Below, in pieces: positions 8,911 to 17,119 of a DNA stretch of 64,000 bases (position 1 is its first letter; each line of letters starts with the position of its first letter). The notes beneath the pieces were generated by a model that was not told the origin of the DNA, made no database searches, and saw nothing but the letters and a program-made list of their open reading frames with translations. A program made the position numbers and the translations under genes. Location: NCBI RefSeq assembly GCF_000729995.1, contig NZ_JNFG01000203.1:1-64000 (forward strand), read 5' to 3'. This stretch comes from Caballeronia sordidicola. Its GTDB lineage: Bacteria > Pseudomonadota > Gammaproteobacteria > Burkholderiales > Burkholderiaceae.

Positions 8911-10545
8911 TTACTGCACGCCGACGCCGTCGAAACGCAGGTAACCCAGCGGCTCGATCATCATGCCGGTCACCTTCTTGCTCGTCGGCTGATAGACCGT
9001 GGAGTGAGCGATCGGCGAGAACGGCAGTTGGTCAGCAAAAATTTGCTGCGCTTGCATATAAGCCTGCGTGCGTTGCGCCTGATCCGACGTATTGCGGCCC
9101 TTGATCACCAGGTCGTTGAACGGCTTGTAGCACCAGTGCGAGAAGTTGCTGCCGTTGACCGCTTCACAACCGAGCAGCGTGCCGAGCCAATTGTCTGGAT
9201 CGCCGTTGTCGCCGGTCCAGCCGATCAGCATGGCGTCGTGTTCGCCTGCGTGGCCGCGCTTGATGTACTCGCCCCATTCATACGTCACAATATTCGCCTT
9301 CACGCCAATCTTCGCCCAGTCGGCCTGGATCATCTCGGCCATCAGACGCGCGTTCGGATTGTACGGACGCTGGACCGGCATGGCCCACAGGTTCATCTCG
9401 AAGCCGTTCGGGAAACCGGCCTTCGCGAGCAGCGCCTTGGCCTTCTCGGTGTCGTACGCCTGAACCTTCAGATTCTTGTCGTAGGACCATTCGGTCGGCG
9501 GAATCGGAGCGGTTGCGGCCTGGCCTGCGCCTTGATACACCGACTCGATGATCGCCTTCTTGTTGATCGCCATGTCCAGCGCGCGGCGTACTTCGACGTT
9601 ATCGATGTTCTTCTTCGTCGTGTTGTACGCGACGTAGCCTTCGTTGAAGCCCGGTTGCGACGGCGTGTCGAGGTTCGCGTCGGCCTTCAGCGGTGCAATG
9701 TCAGCCGGGCGCGGATACGCCATCACCTGGCATTCGTTGCTCTTCAGCTTTTGCACGCGTACGGCGGCGTCCGGCGTGATCGAGAAGATCAGCTTCGAGA
9801 TCTTGACTGCGCCCGGCTTCCAGTAATCAGGATTGCCGTCGAAACGGATGGTCGCGTCTTTCGTGTAGCTGCGGAAAATAAACGGGCCCGTGCCGACCGG
9901 CTGCTGGTTGATATCCGCTGCCTTGCCCGCTTTCAGCAGTTGCTGAGCGTATTCGTCCGACTGGATCGACGCGTATTCCATCGCCATGTTCTGGATAAAC
10001 GGCGCGTTGACTTCCTTCAGCGTGAACTTGACCGTGTACGGATCGACTGCTTCGATCTTCGTGATCAGCTTGTCCAGGCCCATGTCCGTGAAGTACGGAA
10101 ACGATGCCGGGTAAGCCTTGCGGAACGGCTGGTTCGGATCGAGCATGCGGTTGAACGTGAAGAGCACGTCGTCCGCGTTGAAGTCGCGCGTGGGCTTGAA
10201 GAACGACGTGGTCTGGAACTTCACGCCATGGCGCAGGTGGAACGTGTAAGTCAGGCCATCCGCCGATACATCCCACTTTTCCGCGAGACCCGGTTCGACT
10301 TTCGTGCTGCCACGCTCGAATTCCACGAGGCGGTTGTAGACCGTGAACGTGTTCGCGGTGAAATCGGTACCCGTCGTGTATTGCGCGGGATCGAAACCGG
10401 CCGGGCTGCCTTCTGAGCAGTAAACGAGCGTTTTGTTGGGAATCGGTGCCGCGTGAGCGACGCTCGCGGTTACAAGCGAGGCCGCGATGGCGGCGCTTAA
10501 TGCCATCGACAGACGAGCGGCTCGTAACAGGCCAATTTTCTTCAT
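8911..10545 (-). CDS. dppA: periplasmic dipeptide-binding protein DppA
   Basis: This 544-residue solute-binding protein of the SBP_bac_5 family is of standard length. A signal peptide is clear: MKKIGLLRAARLS, then a hydrophobic stretch ending in VAHAA near residue 33. The mature N-terminus (KTLVYCSEGSPAGFDPA) is typical of DppA. It captures di- or short peptides in the periplasm and hands them to DppBC. It is the first gene of the dppABCDF transcription unit. A good SD (GGAGG) lies just upstream of the ATG. Confidence 0.95.
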   Translation of the reverse strand: MKKIGLLRAARLSMALSAAIAASLVTASVAHAAPIPNKTLVYCSEGSPAGFDPAQYTTGTDFTANTFTVYNRLVEFERGSTKVEPGLAEKWDVSADGLTYTFHLRHGVKFQTTSFFKPTRDFNADDVLFTFNRMLDPNQPFRKAYPASFPYFTDMGLDKLITKIEAVDPYTVKFTLKEVNAPFIQNMAMEYASIQSDEYAQQLLKAGKAADINQQPVGTGPFIFRSYTKDATIRFDGNPDYWKPGAVKISKLIFSITPDAAVRVQKLKSNECQVMAYPRPADIAPLKADANLDTPSQPGFNEGYVAYNTTKKNIDNVEVRRALDMAINKKAIIESVYQGAGQAATAPIPPTEWSYDKNLKVQAYDTEKAKALLAKAGFPNGFEMNLWAMPVQRPYNPNARLMAEMIQADWAKIGVKANIVTYEWGEYIKRGHAGEHDAMLIGWTGDNGDPDNWLGTLLGCEAVNGSNFSHWCYKPFNDLVIKGRNTSDQAQRTQAYMQAQQIFADQLPFSPIAHSTVYQPTSKKVTGMMIEPLGYLRFDGVGVQ

Positions 10546-11011
10546 GTTTCCTCCAGGAACGGTGCCGGCTAAAACCAGCGTAGCGCGATATTACTGAGCT
10601 TTGCCGGGGGGAACAAGGCGACGAAATTCCCTATGGGAAATAGCGTCCGGGCGTGTGTCCGGCAAGCCAGGCATCAGGGTTGAAAAAGCCGTGTTTTTGC
10701 TTAACTTCTCCGAGTTAGGGAGGTTTTGGGTCGATTCAGCGCGATTTTCATCGATTCACGCTGTGTCGCCACACTCACGGGCAACGGCAAATTCGGGCGC
10801 TACCGTAGCACGAAAGAAATGTAAATTTAAGTCAAAGAGCAGGATTGTTGCGCGCCGAAAACATAAGTCCATCATGTTTCGTTATGCACAATGTTTCAAG
10901 GTGATTAAACGAGAGGGAGGGTAAATACGAAAACCGGGAGGGGAACGCGCGGCGAATGCCGCGCGGGTCAAGCAAAAACATCAGGCTTTATCGGGCCTCG
11001 TTCAGGCCTAT
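10546..11011. other. intergenic region upstream of dppA and downstream of metF
   Basis: There is no convincing gene in these 466 bases. A 107-codon open frame on the plus strand (10601-10924) lacks family character. The stretch 10800-10920 is AT-rich compared with its surroundings and contains a TTGACT on the minus strand (10835-10830). I could not pair it with a good -10. The metF terminator candidate is at 10946-10965. The dppA promoter should be here. Confidence 0.5.
10946..10965 (-). terminator. candidate terminator downstream of metF
   Basis: An 8-bp GC-only stem (CGCGCGGC/GCCGCGCG) with a GAAT loop lies 47 bases after the metF stop. On the minus strand it is followed by TTCCCCTCCCGGTTTT, so the T-run is imperfect. 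Confidence 0.45.
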
Positions 11012-11851
11012 TCAACCTTTAGATAATGCCAACCGCTCGCAAATCGTCTTGCTTGCGGCTGCGCCGTTCAGCGTATAAAAATGCAGCCCCGGCGCGCCTT
11101 CCTCCACCAGCCGTTCGCACAAACCGGTCACCACATCCAGTCCGAACGCGCGGATCGCTTCTCTATCGTCACCAAAACTTTCCAGGCGGCGTGCAATCCA
11201 CTTCGGCACTTCCGCGCCGCACATCTCGGAGAAACGCATCAACTGCGAGAAGTTCGTGATCGGCATGATGCCCGGCACGATAGGCACATCCACGCCCAGC
11301 TTGCGGGCGTCATCGACGAAACGGAAATACGCGTCCGCGTTGAAGAAGTACTGCGTGATCGCCGAGTTCGCGCCGGCCTGCACCTTGCGCACGAAGTTGT
11401 CCATATCGGACTTGGGCGAACGCGCTTGCGGGTGATATTCCGGATACGCCGCGACTTCAATGTTGAACCAGTCGCCATGCTCGGCCCGGATAAAACCGAC
11501 CAGTTCCGATGCGTACCGCAACTCGCCGACTTCGCCCATGCCCGAAGGCAGATCGCCGCGCAACGCCACAATATGACGAATGCCATGCTCGCGATACGCG
11601 CCGAGAATGGCGCGCAGACTCTCCTTCGACGACCCGATGCACGACAAATGCGGCGCCGCTTCGAGTCCCTGCTTCATCATCTCGACGACGGTATCGAGCG
11701 TGCCTTGCTGCGTGGAACCGCCCGCGCCGAACGTCACGGAGACGAACTTCGGGTTGAGCGTCTTGAGCTGCGCGCCGGTTGCGCGCAATTTCTCGATTCC
11801 TTCCTGCGTTTTCGGCGGGAAAAACTCGAATGAGAGTTCGATCGGCTTCAT
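11012..11851 (-). CDS. metF: 5,10-methylenetetrahydrofolate reductase
   Basis: This 279-residue cytoplasmic flavoenzyme reduces methylene-THF to methyl-THF for methionine synthesis. The N-terminus has the family signature LSFEFFPPKT. SVTFGAGGSTQQGT and HIVALRGDLP follow in the expected places, and the protein is of typical single-domain bacterial length. It is the last gene of the ahcY / holin-family / metF operon, so homocysteine production and its remethylation are co-expressed behind the SAH riboswitch. A GC-rich 11-bp imperfect hairpin (11873-11899) lies between it and the preceding gene. No strong SD is visible. Confidence 0.95.
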   Translation of the reverse strand: MKPIELSFEFFPPKTQEGIEKLRATGAQLKTLNPKFVSVTFGAGGSTQQGTLDTVVEMMKQGLEAAPHLSCIGSSKESLRAILGAYREHGIRHIVALRGDLPSGMGEVGELRYASELVGFIRAEHGDWFNIEVAAYPEYHPQARSPKSDMDNFVRKVQAGANSAITQYFFNADAYFRFVDDARKLGVDVPIVPGIMPITNFSQLMRFSEMCGAEVPKWIARRLESFGDDREAIRAFGLDVVTGLCERLVEEGAPGLHFYTLNGAAASKTICERLALSKG

Positions 11852-11899
11852 GGGAGAAAGTTGAACGCGGTTGAACGCGCGCGCAGGACGCGCGTGTTC

Positions 11900-12250
11900 T
11901 TAGAAGTTGCGCTGACCGAGGATCAGCGCCGACAGCAGCCAGGACACGATGCTGTACAGAATCGAGCCGAAGAACGCTGACCAGAAACCCGATACTTCGA
12001 AGCCTTTAAGCAACGAAGCGCACAGCCAGAAACACAGCGCATTCACGACGAGGATGAACAACCCGAGCGTGAGAATGGTCACCGGCAGCGTAAGCAGCAC
12101 CAGCAACGGACGCAGGAACGTATTGATCAGCCCGAGCACGATCGCCACGATCAGCGCGGTGCCGAAACTGCGAATGTGAATCGACGGCACAAGGTAAGTG
12201 ATGATCAACAGCGCGAGCGCGTTGATCAGCCAGGTCAGCAGCACGGACAT
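11900..12250 (-). CDS. phage holin family / small four-helix membrane protein
   Basis: The product is 116 residues with about four hydrophobic segments: LLTWLINALALLIITYLV, ALIVAIVLGLINTFL, LLVLLTLPVTILTLGLFILVVNALCFWL, and a C-terminal helix. This matches the DUF/phage holin 4-type superfamily often found between ahcY and metF in Burkholderiaceae. The start at 12250 (MSVLLTWLIN) was preferred over a longer frame from 12310 because the extension is polar and would reach into the ahcY downstream hairpin. There are no other phage genes here, so the holin name is only a fold-family label and the function is unknown. Confidence 0.85.
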   Translation of the reverse strand: MSVLLTWLINALALLIITYLVPSIHIRSFGTALIVAIVLGLINTFLRPLLVLLTLPVTILTLGLFILVVNALCFWLCASLLKGFEVSGFWSAFFGSILYSIVSWLLSALILGQRNF

Positions 12251-12281
12251 CGATGGTCTCCTGGTACGTGAGGAAGGGTCA

Positions 12282-12311
12282 CGTGCGTGAGCTTGATCAA
12301 ACCCACGCACG
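12282..12311 (-). promoter_or_regulatory. hairpin between ahcY and the holin-family gene
   Basis: An 8-bp perfect inverted repeat (CGTGCGTG / CACGCACG, 14-base loop) begins 20 bases after the ahcY stop. It has no T-run, so it is more likely an mRNA processing or stability element, or a weak attenuator, than a full terminator. Confidence 0.4.
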
Positions 12312-12330
12312 CTTTGAGACTAAACCGCTA

Positions 12331-13752
12331 TCAATAACGGTAGTGGTTCGGCTTGAACGGACCCATCTTGTCCACGCTGATGTAGTTCGCCTGATAGTCG
12401 GACAACACGGTCAGTTCTGCGCCAATACGGCCCAGATGCAGGCGCGCGACCTTTTCATCAAGGTGCTTGGGCAAAACGTAGACCTTGTTTTCGTACTTGT
12501 CGCCATGCACGAACAATTCGATCTGAGCGATCGTCTGGTTCGTGAACGATGCCGACATCACGAACGACGGATGGCCCGTCGCGCAACCCAGGTTCACCAG
12601 GCGGCCTTCAGCCAGCAGGATGATGCGCTTGCCGTCGGGGAAAATGATGTGATCGACTTGCGGCTTGATGTTGTCCCACGTGTACTGGCGCGTGGAGGCT
12701 ACGTCGATTTCCGAGTCGAAGTGACCAATATTGCAGACGATAGCGTTGTTGCGCATCGCCTTCATGTGGTCATGGCCGATCACGTGGAAATTGCCCGTCG
12801 CGGTCACGAAAATGTCGGCCTTGTCGGCGGCATATTCCATGGTGACCACGCGATAGCCTTCCATGGCTGCCTGCAGTGCGCAGATCGGGTCGATTTCCGT
12901 GACCCACACCGTCGCGCCCAGACCGCGCAGCGATTGCGCGCAACCCTTGCCCACATCGCCGTAACCGGCAACAACCGCGATCTTGCCGGCGATCATCACA
13001 TCGGTGGCGCGCTTGATGCCGTCGACCAGCGATTCACGGCAGCCATACAGGTTGTCGAACTTCGACTTCGTGACCGAGTCGTTCACGTTGATAGCCGGGA
13101 ACGGCAGGCGCCCTTCCTTTTCCATCTGATACAGACGATGCACGCCTGTCGTCGTTTCTTCCGTCACGCCCTGGATGTGCACGAGGCGCTTGGAATACCA
13201 CGTCGGGTCGATATCGAGGTGAGCGGCAATCGACTTGTACAGCGCGACTTCTTCTTCGTTTTCCGGCTTGGCAATGACCGAACGGTCCTTTTCAGCCTTC
13301 GAGCCGAGGATCAGCAGCAACGTGGCGTCGCCGCCGTCGTCGAGGATCATGTTGGCGAATTCGCCGTTCGGCCATTCGAAGATGCGGTGGGAAAATTCCC
13401 AGTATTCGTCGAGCGATTCGCCCTTGAACGCGAACACCGGCACGCCGCCTTGGGCAATAGCCGAGGCTGCGTGATCCTGCGTCGAGAAAATGTTGCACGA
13501 TGCCCAGCGGACATCCGCGCCGAGTGCGGTCAGCGTTTCGATCAGCACGCCGGTCTGGATGGTCATGTGCAGCGAACCGGCGATACGCGCGCCCTTCAGC
13601 GGCTGCGATACCTTGTATTCCTCACGCGTTTGCATGAGGCCGGGCATTTCCGTTTCAGCGATGTTCAGTTCCTTGCGGCCCCAGGCAGCAAGCGACAGAT
13701 CGGCGACGACGAAATCTTTGTTGGTGTTTGAATCGAGAACTGCGGCGTTCAT
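12331..13752 (-). CDS. ahcY: adenosylhomocysteinase (SAH hydrolase)
   Basis: This 473-residue NAD-dependent cytoplasmic enzyme splits S-adenosylhomocysteine into adenosine and homocysteine and so relieves product inhibition of methyltransferases. The NAD-binding stretch GYGDVGKGCAQSLRGLGATV and the C-terminal PDHYRY-like end (KPNHYRY) are visible, and the length suits proteobacterial AhcY. The start at 13752 is fixed by a strong SD (AAGGAGGG) 6-13 bases upstream. A further in-frame start at 13821 would lie inside the riboswitch. It is the first gene of the ahcY / holin-family / metF operon. Confidence 0.97.
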   Translation of the reverse strand: MNAAVLDSNTNKDFVVADLSLAAWGRKELNIAETEMPGLMQTREEYKVSQPLKGARIAGSLHMTIQTGVLIETLTALGADVRWASCNIFSTQDHAASAIAQGGVPVFAFKGESLDEYWEFSHRIFEWPNGEFANMILDDGGDATLLLILGSKAEKDRSVIAKPENEEEVALYKSIAAHLDIDPTWYSKRLVHIQGVTEETTTGVHRLYQMEKEGRLPFPAINVNDSVTKSKFDNLYGCRESLVDGIKRATDVMIAGKIAVVAGYGDVGKGCAQSLRGLGATVWVTEIDPICALQAAMEGYRVVTMEYAADKADIFVTATGNFHVIGHDHMKAMRNNAIVCNIGHFDSEIDVASTRQYTWDNIKPQVDHIIFPDGKRIILLAEGRLVNLGCATGHPSFVMSASFTNQTIAQIELFVHGDKYENKVYVLPKHLDEKVARLHLGRIGAELTVLSDYQANYISVDKMGPFKPNHYRY

Positions 13753-13790
13753 CACGCCCTCCTTTCTAAATGGAAATATAGAAATTTGAC

Positions 13791-13917
13791 GTGAGCGCCG
13801 TTCGATGCGGTGGTTCAACAAGCGCTTACTGGTCTGAAAGCGCTGGTCACTCCGTCCGATTGAATGCTTCGAGCCTGGCGGCCTTCATGTTGAAAACCGT
13901 CGCAACGCTCCTCGAAG
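13791..13917 (-). promoter_or_regulatory. SAH riboswitch upstream of ahcY
   Basis: Read on the minus strand, the leader shows the conserved blocks of the S-adenosylhomocysteine riboswitch in order. GAGGAGCGTTGCGACGG is at 13913-13897, GCCAGGCTCG is near 13880-13871, and AACGGCGCTCAC is at 13802-13791. GAGCG in the first block can pair with CGCTC in the last, as in the known pseudoknotted fold. The element ends about 40 bases before the ahcY ATG. SAH riboswitches are known upstream of ahcY in beta-proteobacteria, where they turn expression on when SAH accumulates. The assignment is by motif reading, not by a covariance search. Confidence 0.85.
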
Positions 13918-13926
13918 CGAGTTGCG

Positions 13927-13932
13927 ATTGTA
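13927..13932 (-). promoter_or_regulatory. candidate -10 of the ahcY promoter
   Basis: TACAAT on the minus strand (5-of-6 match to TATAAT) lies about 10 bases before the start of the riboswitch aptamer, in the right place for a transcript that begins with the aptamer. No good -35 is visible at 16-18 bases. Confidence 0.45.
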
Positions 13933-14011
13933 GCAAATTGGGATGGCGGGAGCGCGTTTGAGCGTGCGCTTTGTTTTACCCGCGCCCTAATGACTTAAAC
14001 TTATCAAATGC

Positions 14012-14026
14012 ATTCCAATCTGGAAT
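14012..14026 (+). promoter_or_regulatory. LysR-type operator upstream of the LysR gene
   Basis: A perfect palindrome ATTCC-N5-GGAAT contains the T-N11-A pattern of LysR-family binding sites. It ends 12 bases before the start codon of the LysR gene, which suggests autoregulation. Confidence 0.45.
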
Positions 14027-14038
14027 TCAAGGAACTGT

Positions 14039-14992
14039 ATGGAATTGCGATCGTTGCGATATTTCGTCGAGGTCGTGAAGCAAAAAAGCTTCACCGGCGC
14101 GGCGGAGAAAATGTTCGTCACGCAGCCCACCATCAGCAAGATGGTGAAGTCGCTCGAGGACGAAATAGGTTCGCCACTGCTGCTGCGCGAGAGCCGCCAG
14201 ATGACGCTAACGGACGCCGGCCAGATCGTCTATCAGCGCGGGCTGGAAGTGCTCGCGGCGCACGCGCAGCTCGAAGCGGAACTCAACGATCTCGGCAAAC
14301 TCGGGCGCGGCACGCTGACTATCGGCATTCCGCCGATGGGCGGATCGCTGTTCACCCCGGCCATCGCCACATTCAAGAAGCGCTATCCGAAGGTGGAACT
14401 GAAGCTGTTCGAGCGTGGCTCGAAGGCGATCGAGGCGGCGCTGATCGACGGCGAAATGGAACTTGGCGGCGTGCTGCAACCGGTGGATCTCGCCACGTTC
14501 GACGTACTGCCGATCAGCCGCCAGCTACTCTGGCTCGTCGCGCCAAAAGGCTCGCGCTGGGACGCCGTGGCGGACGTGGCGCTCGCCGATCTCGCGCCGG
14601 AACCGTTCGTGTTCTACGGCGAAAGCCTGGCGCTGTCAGATCTCGTGCTCACCGCCTGCGGCGAAGCGGGGTTCACGCCGACTATCGTGGGGCGTAGCGG
14701 CCATTGGGATTTCATGGCGGCGCTGGTGCAGGCGGGTGTCGGTATTGCGTTGCTGCCGGCGCCGTATTGCCGGCGGCTCGATATCAACGCGTTCACCTGC
14801 CGGCCAGTGGTCGCGCCGGAGATTCACTGGGATATGGCCGTGGGCTGGCGCCGCAACGGTTATTTGTCGAACGCGGCGCGCGCGTGGCTCGACGTCGTGC
14901 GGCAAACACTGCCAGCCAATCTCGGCGATGACTTCCTGCAAGGCCCCGTTGAACGATTTCCGGCGCGCGTGCGCAACGCCCCACCGCGGTAA
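14039..14992 (+). CDS. LysR family transcriptional regulator
   Basis: This 317-residue protein has a classic N-terminal winged helix-turn-helix (residues 2-60, with SFTGAAEKMFVTQPTISKMVKSLE) and a periplasmic-binding-protein-like effector domain (about 90-295). It is divergent from ahcY. A palindrome with a LysR-box pattern lies just upstream. No target can be assigned from sequence. The adjacent ahcY operon and the gene itself are the natural candidates, but ahcY already has a riboswitch. The gene ends at a strong bidirectional terminator. Confidence 0.93.
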   Translation: MELRSLRYFVEVVKQKSFTGAAEKMFVTQPTISKMVKSLEDEIGSPLLLRESRQMTLTDAGQIVYQRGLEVLAAHAQLEAELNDLGKLGRGTLTIGIPPMGGSLFTPAIATFKKRYPKVELKLFERGSKAIEAALIDGEMELGGVLQPVDLATFDVLPISRQLLWLVAPKGSRWDAVADVALADLAPEPFVFYGESLALSDLVLTACGEAGFTPTIVGRSGHWDFMAALVQAGVGIALLPAPYCRRLDINAFTCRPVVAPEIHWDMAVGWRRNGYLSNAARAWLDVVRQTLPANLGDDFLQGPVERFPARVRNAPPR

Positions 14993-15014
14993 CGCGTCGC
15001 CAAGCGCCAAAGTA

Positions 15015-15052
15015 AAAACCCCCTGTCCCGCTCGCGCGGGACAGGGGGTTTT
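15015..15052. terminator. strong bidirectional terminator
   Basis: A 17-bp perfect stem with a TCGC loop (AAAACCCCCTGTCCCGC on the left arm) ends in TTTT on both strands. It lies between the LysR gene (+) and the convergent DUF937/OmpA gene (-). Confidence 0.88.
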
Positions 15053-15098
15053 CAGTTGCTACGTTGGTACAGAACCTTCGCAGCGTCCGTTCAGCCGA

Positions 15099-16790
15099 TT
15101 ATTCCTGCACGGCGAAGTCGATCCGGCGGTTAGCGAAACGTCCGCTGGCCGTCGAGTTATCGGCAATCGGATGTTCATCGCCGAAACCTTGCGCCGTCAG
15201 CGAATCAGCAGCAACGCCGTGCTTCACGAGGAACGCGCGCACTGCTTCCGCCCGCTTCTTCGACAACGCCAGATTCGTGCTCGCCGGCCCGACATTGTCC
15301 GAATAACCGCCCACGTTCAGCTTCACGGTCTTGCCCTTGGCTTCACACGCCTTCAGCACTTGCGCCGATTTCGCCAGCGCCAGTTGCGCGTCTTGCGGCG
15401 GCACGTCGGAACCTGTGCGGAAATTGACGACTTGCAGGTTCAGCACTTTGGCGACATCGGCGGCAGAGCAATCATCGCTCAACGACGAGAACGCGCTCAT
15501 GAACGATTCCTTCGCGCTTTCGACCGCTTGCTTGACGTCAAACGTGCCGATGGTGAAGCCCGCGCCGAACAACGACTTCAGCTTGTCCATCCAGCCATTG
15601 CGCACGTCGGCAGCCGACCCGCTCAATTCGATCTTCTCACCCGACAACCTGGCTTCCGCGCCCGGCAATTGCATCAGCGGCAACAGGCCGTCGAGCTTGT
15701 CGAGCCAGCTTGCGGGCTTTGTATCCGGATCAACGGTAATGGTCGCATTCAGATGGTCCGCGCCGAACTTCGCCGTCAGTGCGGCGAGCAGCTTGGCCTT
15801 CTCTTCTTCGCTGCCGACCGTTGCGTGAATGGCCGGTGCGCCAAGCTTGTCGACGGTAAATGTCAGCAGAGCGTCCTTGGTCGGTGCGGGTGCGGCAGCG
15901 GGTGCCGAAGCCGGTGCGGCTTCCGAAGCGACCGCCGACGCCGCTTCAGCAGCAACCGCCGGAGTCGATGTCACCACCGGCGCTGCGGCGGACGCCGCAA
16001 CAGGAGCTGCGGCGGGTGCCGGTACGAGCGGCGTCTGGTTACCGCAGCTACGGCCGAACAGCAATGCGAGCAACGCAAGAGCGGCAGCTACGGCCAGCCA
16101 CCACCATTTCTTCGATCCAGCCTTCTCTTCCATCACGATGCGGTCGAGCGACGGGTTGACGGCGGGCGTTGAGCCAGCTGTCGACGGGTGTTCGAGATGC
16201 GACGACACCGCTTTCATCTGCGCCGCGACGCCGGACAGGAAACTGCCCGCGCCGCCCAGACCCAACGCACTGGCGATGTCTTCCGTCATGCTTGCCTTCA
16301 CCATCGGCAACTGATGGCCGAGGAGCGTGGGCAATTGACCGACATTGCTGCTGGATTTCGTGAAGTAGTGCTTTAGCACGCCGAACAATACGGTCGTGAC
16401 GATGCCGCCCACTGCATGCGTGGCGCCAACCGATACGCCGGTCTTGGCTGCCACCGCGTTGCTGAGTGCGTTCACACGTTCTTCGGATGCGACGCCGCTC
16501 GCGAGCCGCGTACCCGACGCGAGCAACGATTGGAGGCCGTCGCCGTGGACGAGTTGCGGCAGCATATCGACAATATTCGCGTTCGCATCCGGTGACATGA
16601 TCGACGAGAACAAGCTGCGCGCGCCTTCAGGCGACGCGGCTTTGTTCATCAGCGACCCGACGAGCGCCGGCGCGATCATGCCGACCACGCGCTTGGCCGC
16701 TTCGGGCGCGACGCCCAGTTTTGTAGCGAGTTGCTGCAACACGCTTTCGGTCAAAGCGCCCTGTACTAGCTGAATAACATTGATGCTCAT
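15099..16790 (-). CDS. DUF937 / OmpA-family membrane protein
   Basis: The product is 563 residues with a mosaic layout. Residues 1-150 form an alpha-helical DUF937/YidB-like domain. One membrane helix lies near 221-242 (WWWLAVAAALALLALLFG), followed by an Ala/Pro-rich linker (about 245-300) and a BON-like region (about 300-420). A C-terminal OmpA peptidoglycan-binding domain (about 445-563) carries the typical core NLALSKKRAEAVRAFL and GFGDEHPI. The helix should place the OmpA domain in the periplasm against peptidoglycan and DUF937 in the cytoplasm. Function is unknown. The gene stands alone between a terminator and a 329-base intergenic region. Confidence 0.8.
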   Translation of the reverse strand: MSINVIQLVQGALTESVLQQLATKLGVAPEAAKRVVGMIAPALVGSLMNKAASPEGARSLFSSIMSPDANANIVDMLPQLVHGDGLQSLLASGTRLASGVASEERVNALSNAVAAKTGVSVGATHAVGGIVTTVLFGVLKHYFTKSSSNVGQLPTLLGHQLPMVKASMTEDIASALGLGGAGSFLSGVAAQMKAVSSHLEHPSTAGSTPAVNPSLDRIVMEEKAGSKKWWWLAVAAALALLALLFGRSCGNQTPLVPAPAAAPVAASAAAPVVTSTPAVAAEAASAVASEAAPASAPAAAPAPTKDALLTFTVDKLGAPAIHATVGSEEEKAKLLAALTAKFGADHLNATITVDPDTKPASWLDKLDGLLPLMQLPGAEARLSGEKIELSGSAADVRNGWMDKLKSLFGAGFTIGTFDVKQAVESAKESFMSAFSSLSDDCSAADVAKVLNLQVVNFRTGSDVPPQDAQLALAKSAQVLKACEAKGKTVKLNVGGYSDNVGPASTNLALSKKRAEAVRAFLVKHGVAADSLTAQGFGDEHPIADNSTASGRFANRRIDFAVQE

Positions 16791-17119
16791 TTAAATTGCC
16801 TTTTCCTTACTTGCGTGATTTCGCCAACCGCCCAGAGTGAGCGAAGCGGATTATAGGTTCGGCCTATAAGAAATAAGGACTTCCGACTAAAAATCGGAAA
16901 TACCTCAAAGCGGAAAGTTTGAGACGATTCTCAATGCGTCTTGCATTACCCACGAATGCCATCGCATTGACGCGGTAATCGACGCGCAAACTTTGAATGA
17001 ACGTCAATTCGCACTATTCGGTTGAATGGACGAAGCCGTAGCGCATGACGTCGATCAAGCTTTTTGCAAAAATTGAGACAAGCGGGCAAACTGAATGAAC
17101 GCATGACGGAGGCAACGCG
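16791..17119. other. intergenic region with inverted repeats, no gene
   Basis: These 329 bases separate the divergent DUF937/OmpA and acyl-CoA dehydrogenase genes and must hold both promoters. A short inverted repeat TTCCGA-N7-TCGGAA lies at 16881-16899 in an AT-rich stretch. I could not assign a clear promoter pair to either gene. Confidence 0.4.

Noticed and set aside
9004..10416. 470-codon plus-strand frame opposite dppA
   Set aside because: Shadow of the codon bias of dppA. Arg/Val/Asp-rich with no recognisable domain.
10601..10924. 107-codon frame in the dppA-metF intergenic region
   Set aside because: No SD, basic low-complexity product, no family resemblance. Treated as non-coding.
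11900..12250. Prophage remnant suggested by a holin-family gene
   Set aside because: No other phage genes nearby. The protein is a normal member of the ahcY-metF operon in this group.
12253..13731. 492-codon plus-strand frame opposite ahcY
   Set aside because: Antisense shadow. The minus frame is an unmistakable AhcY with a riboswitch and a strong SD.
14463..16172. 569-codon plus-strand frame running from the LysR gene through the terminator into the OmpA-family gene
   Set aside because: It crosses a strong bidirectional terminator and is out of frame with both real genes. Composition is Arg/Cys/Ser-rich nonsense.
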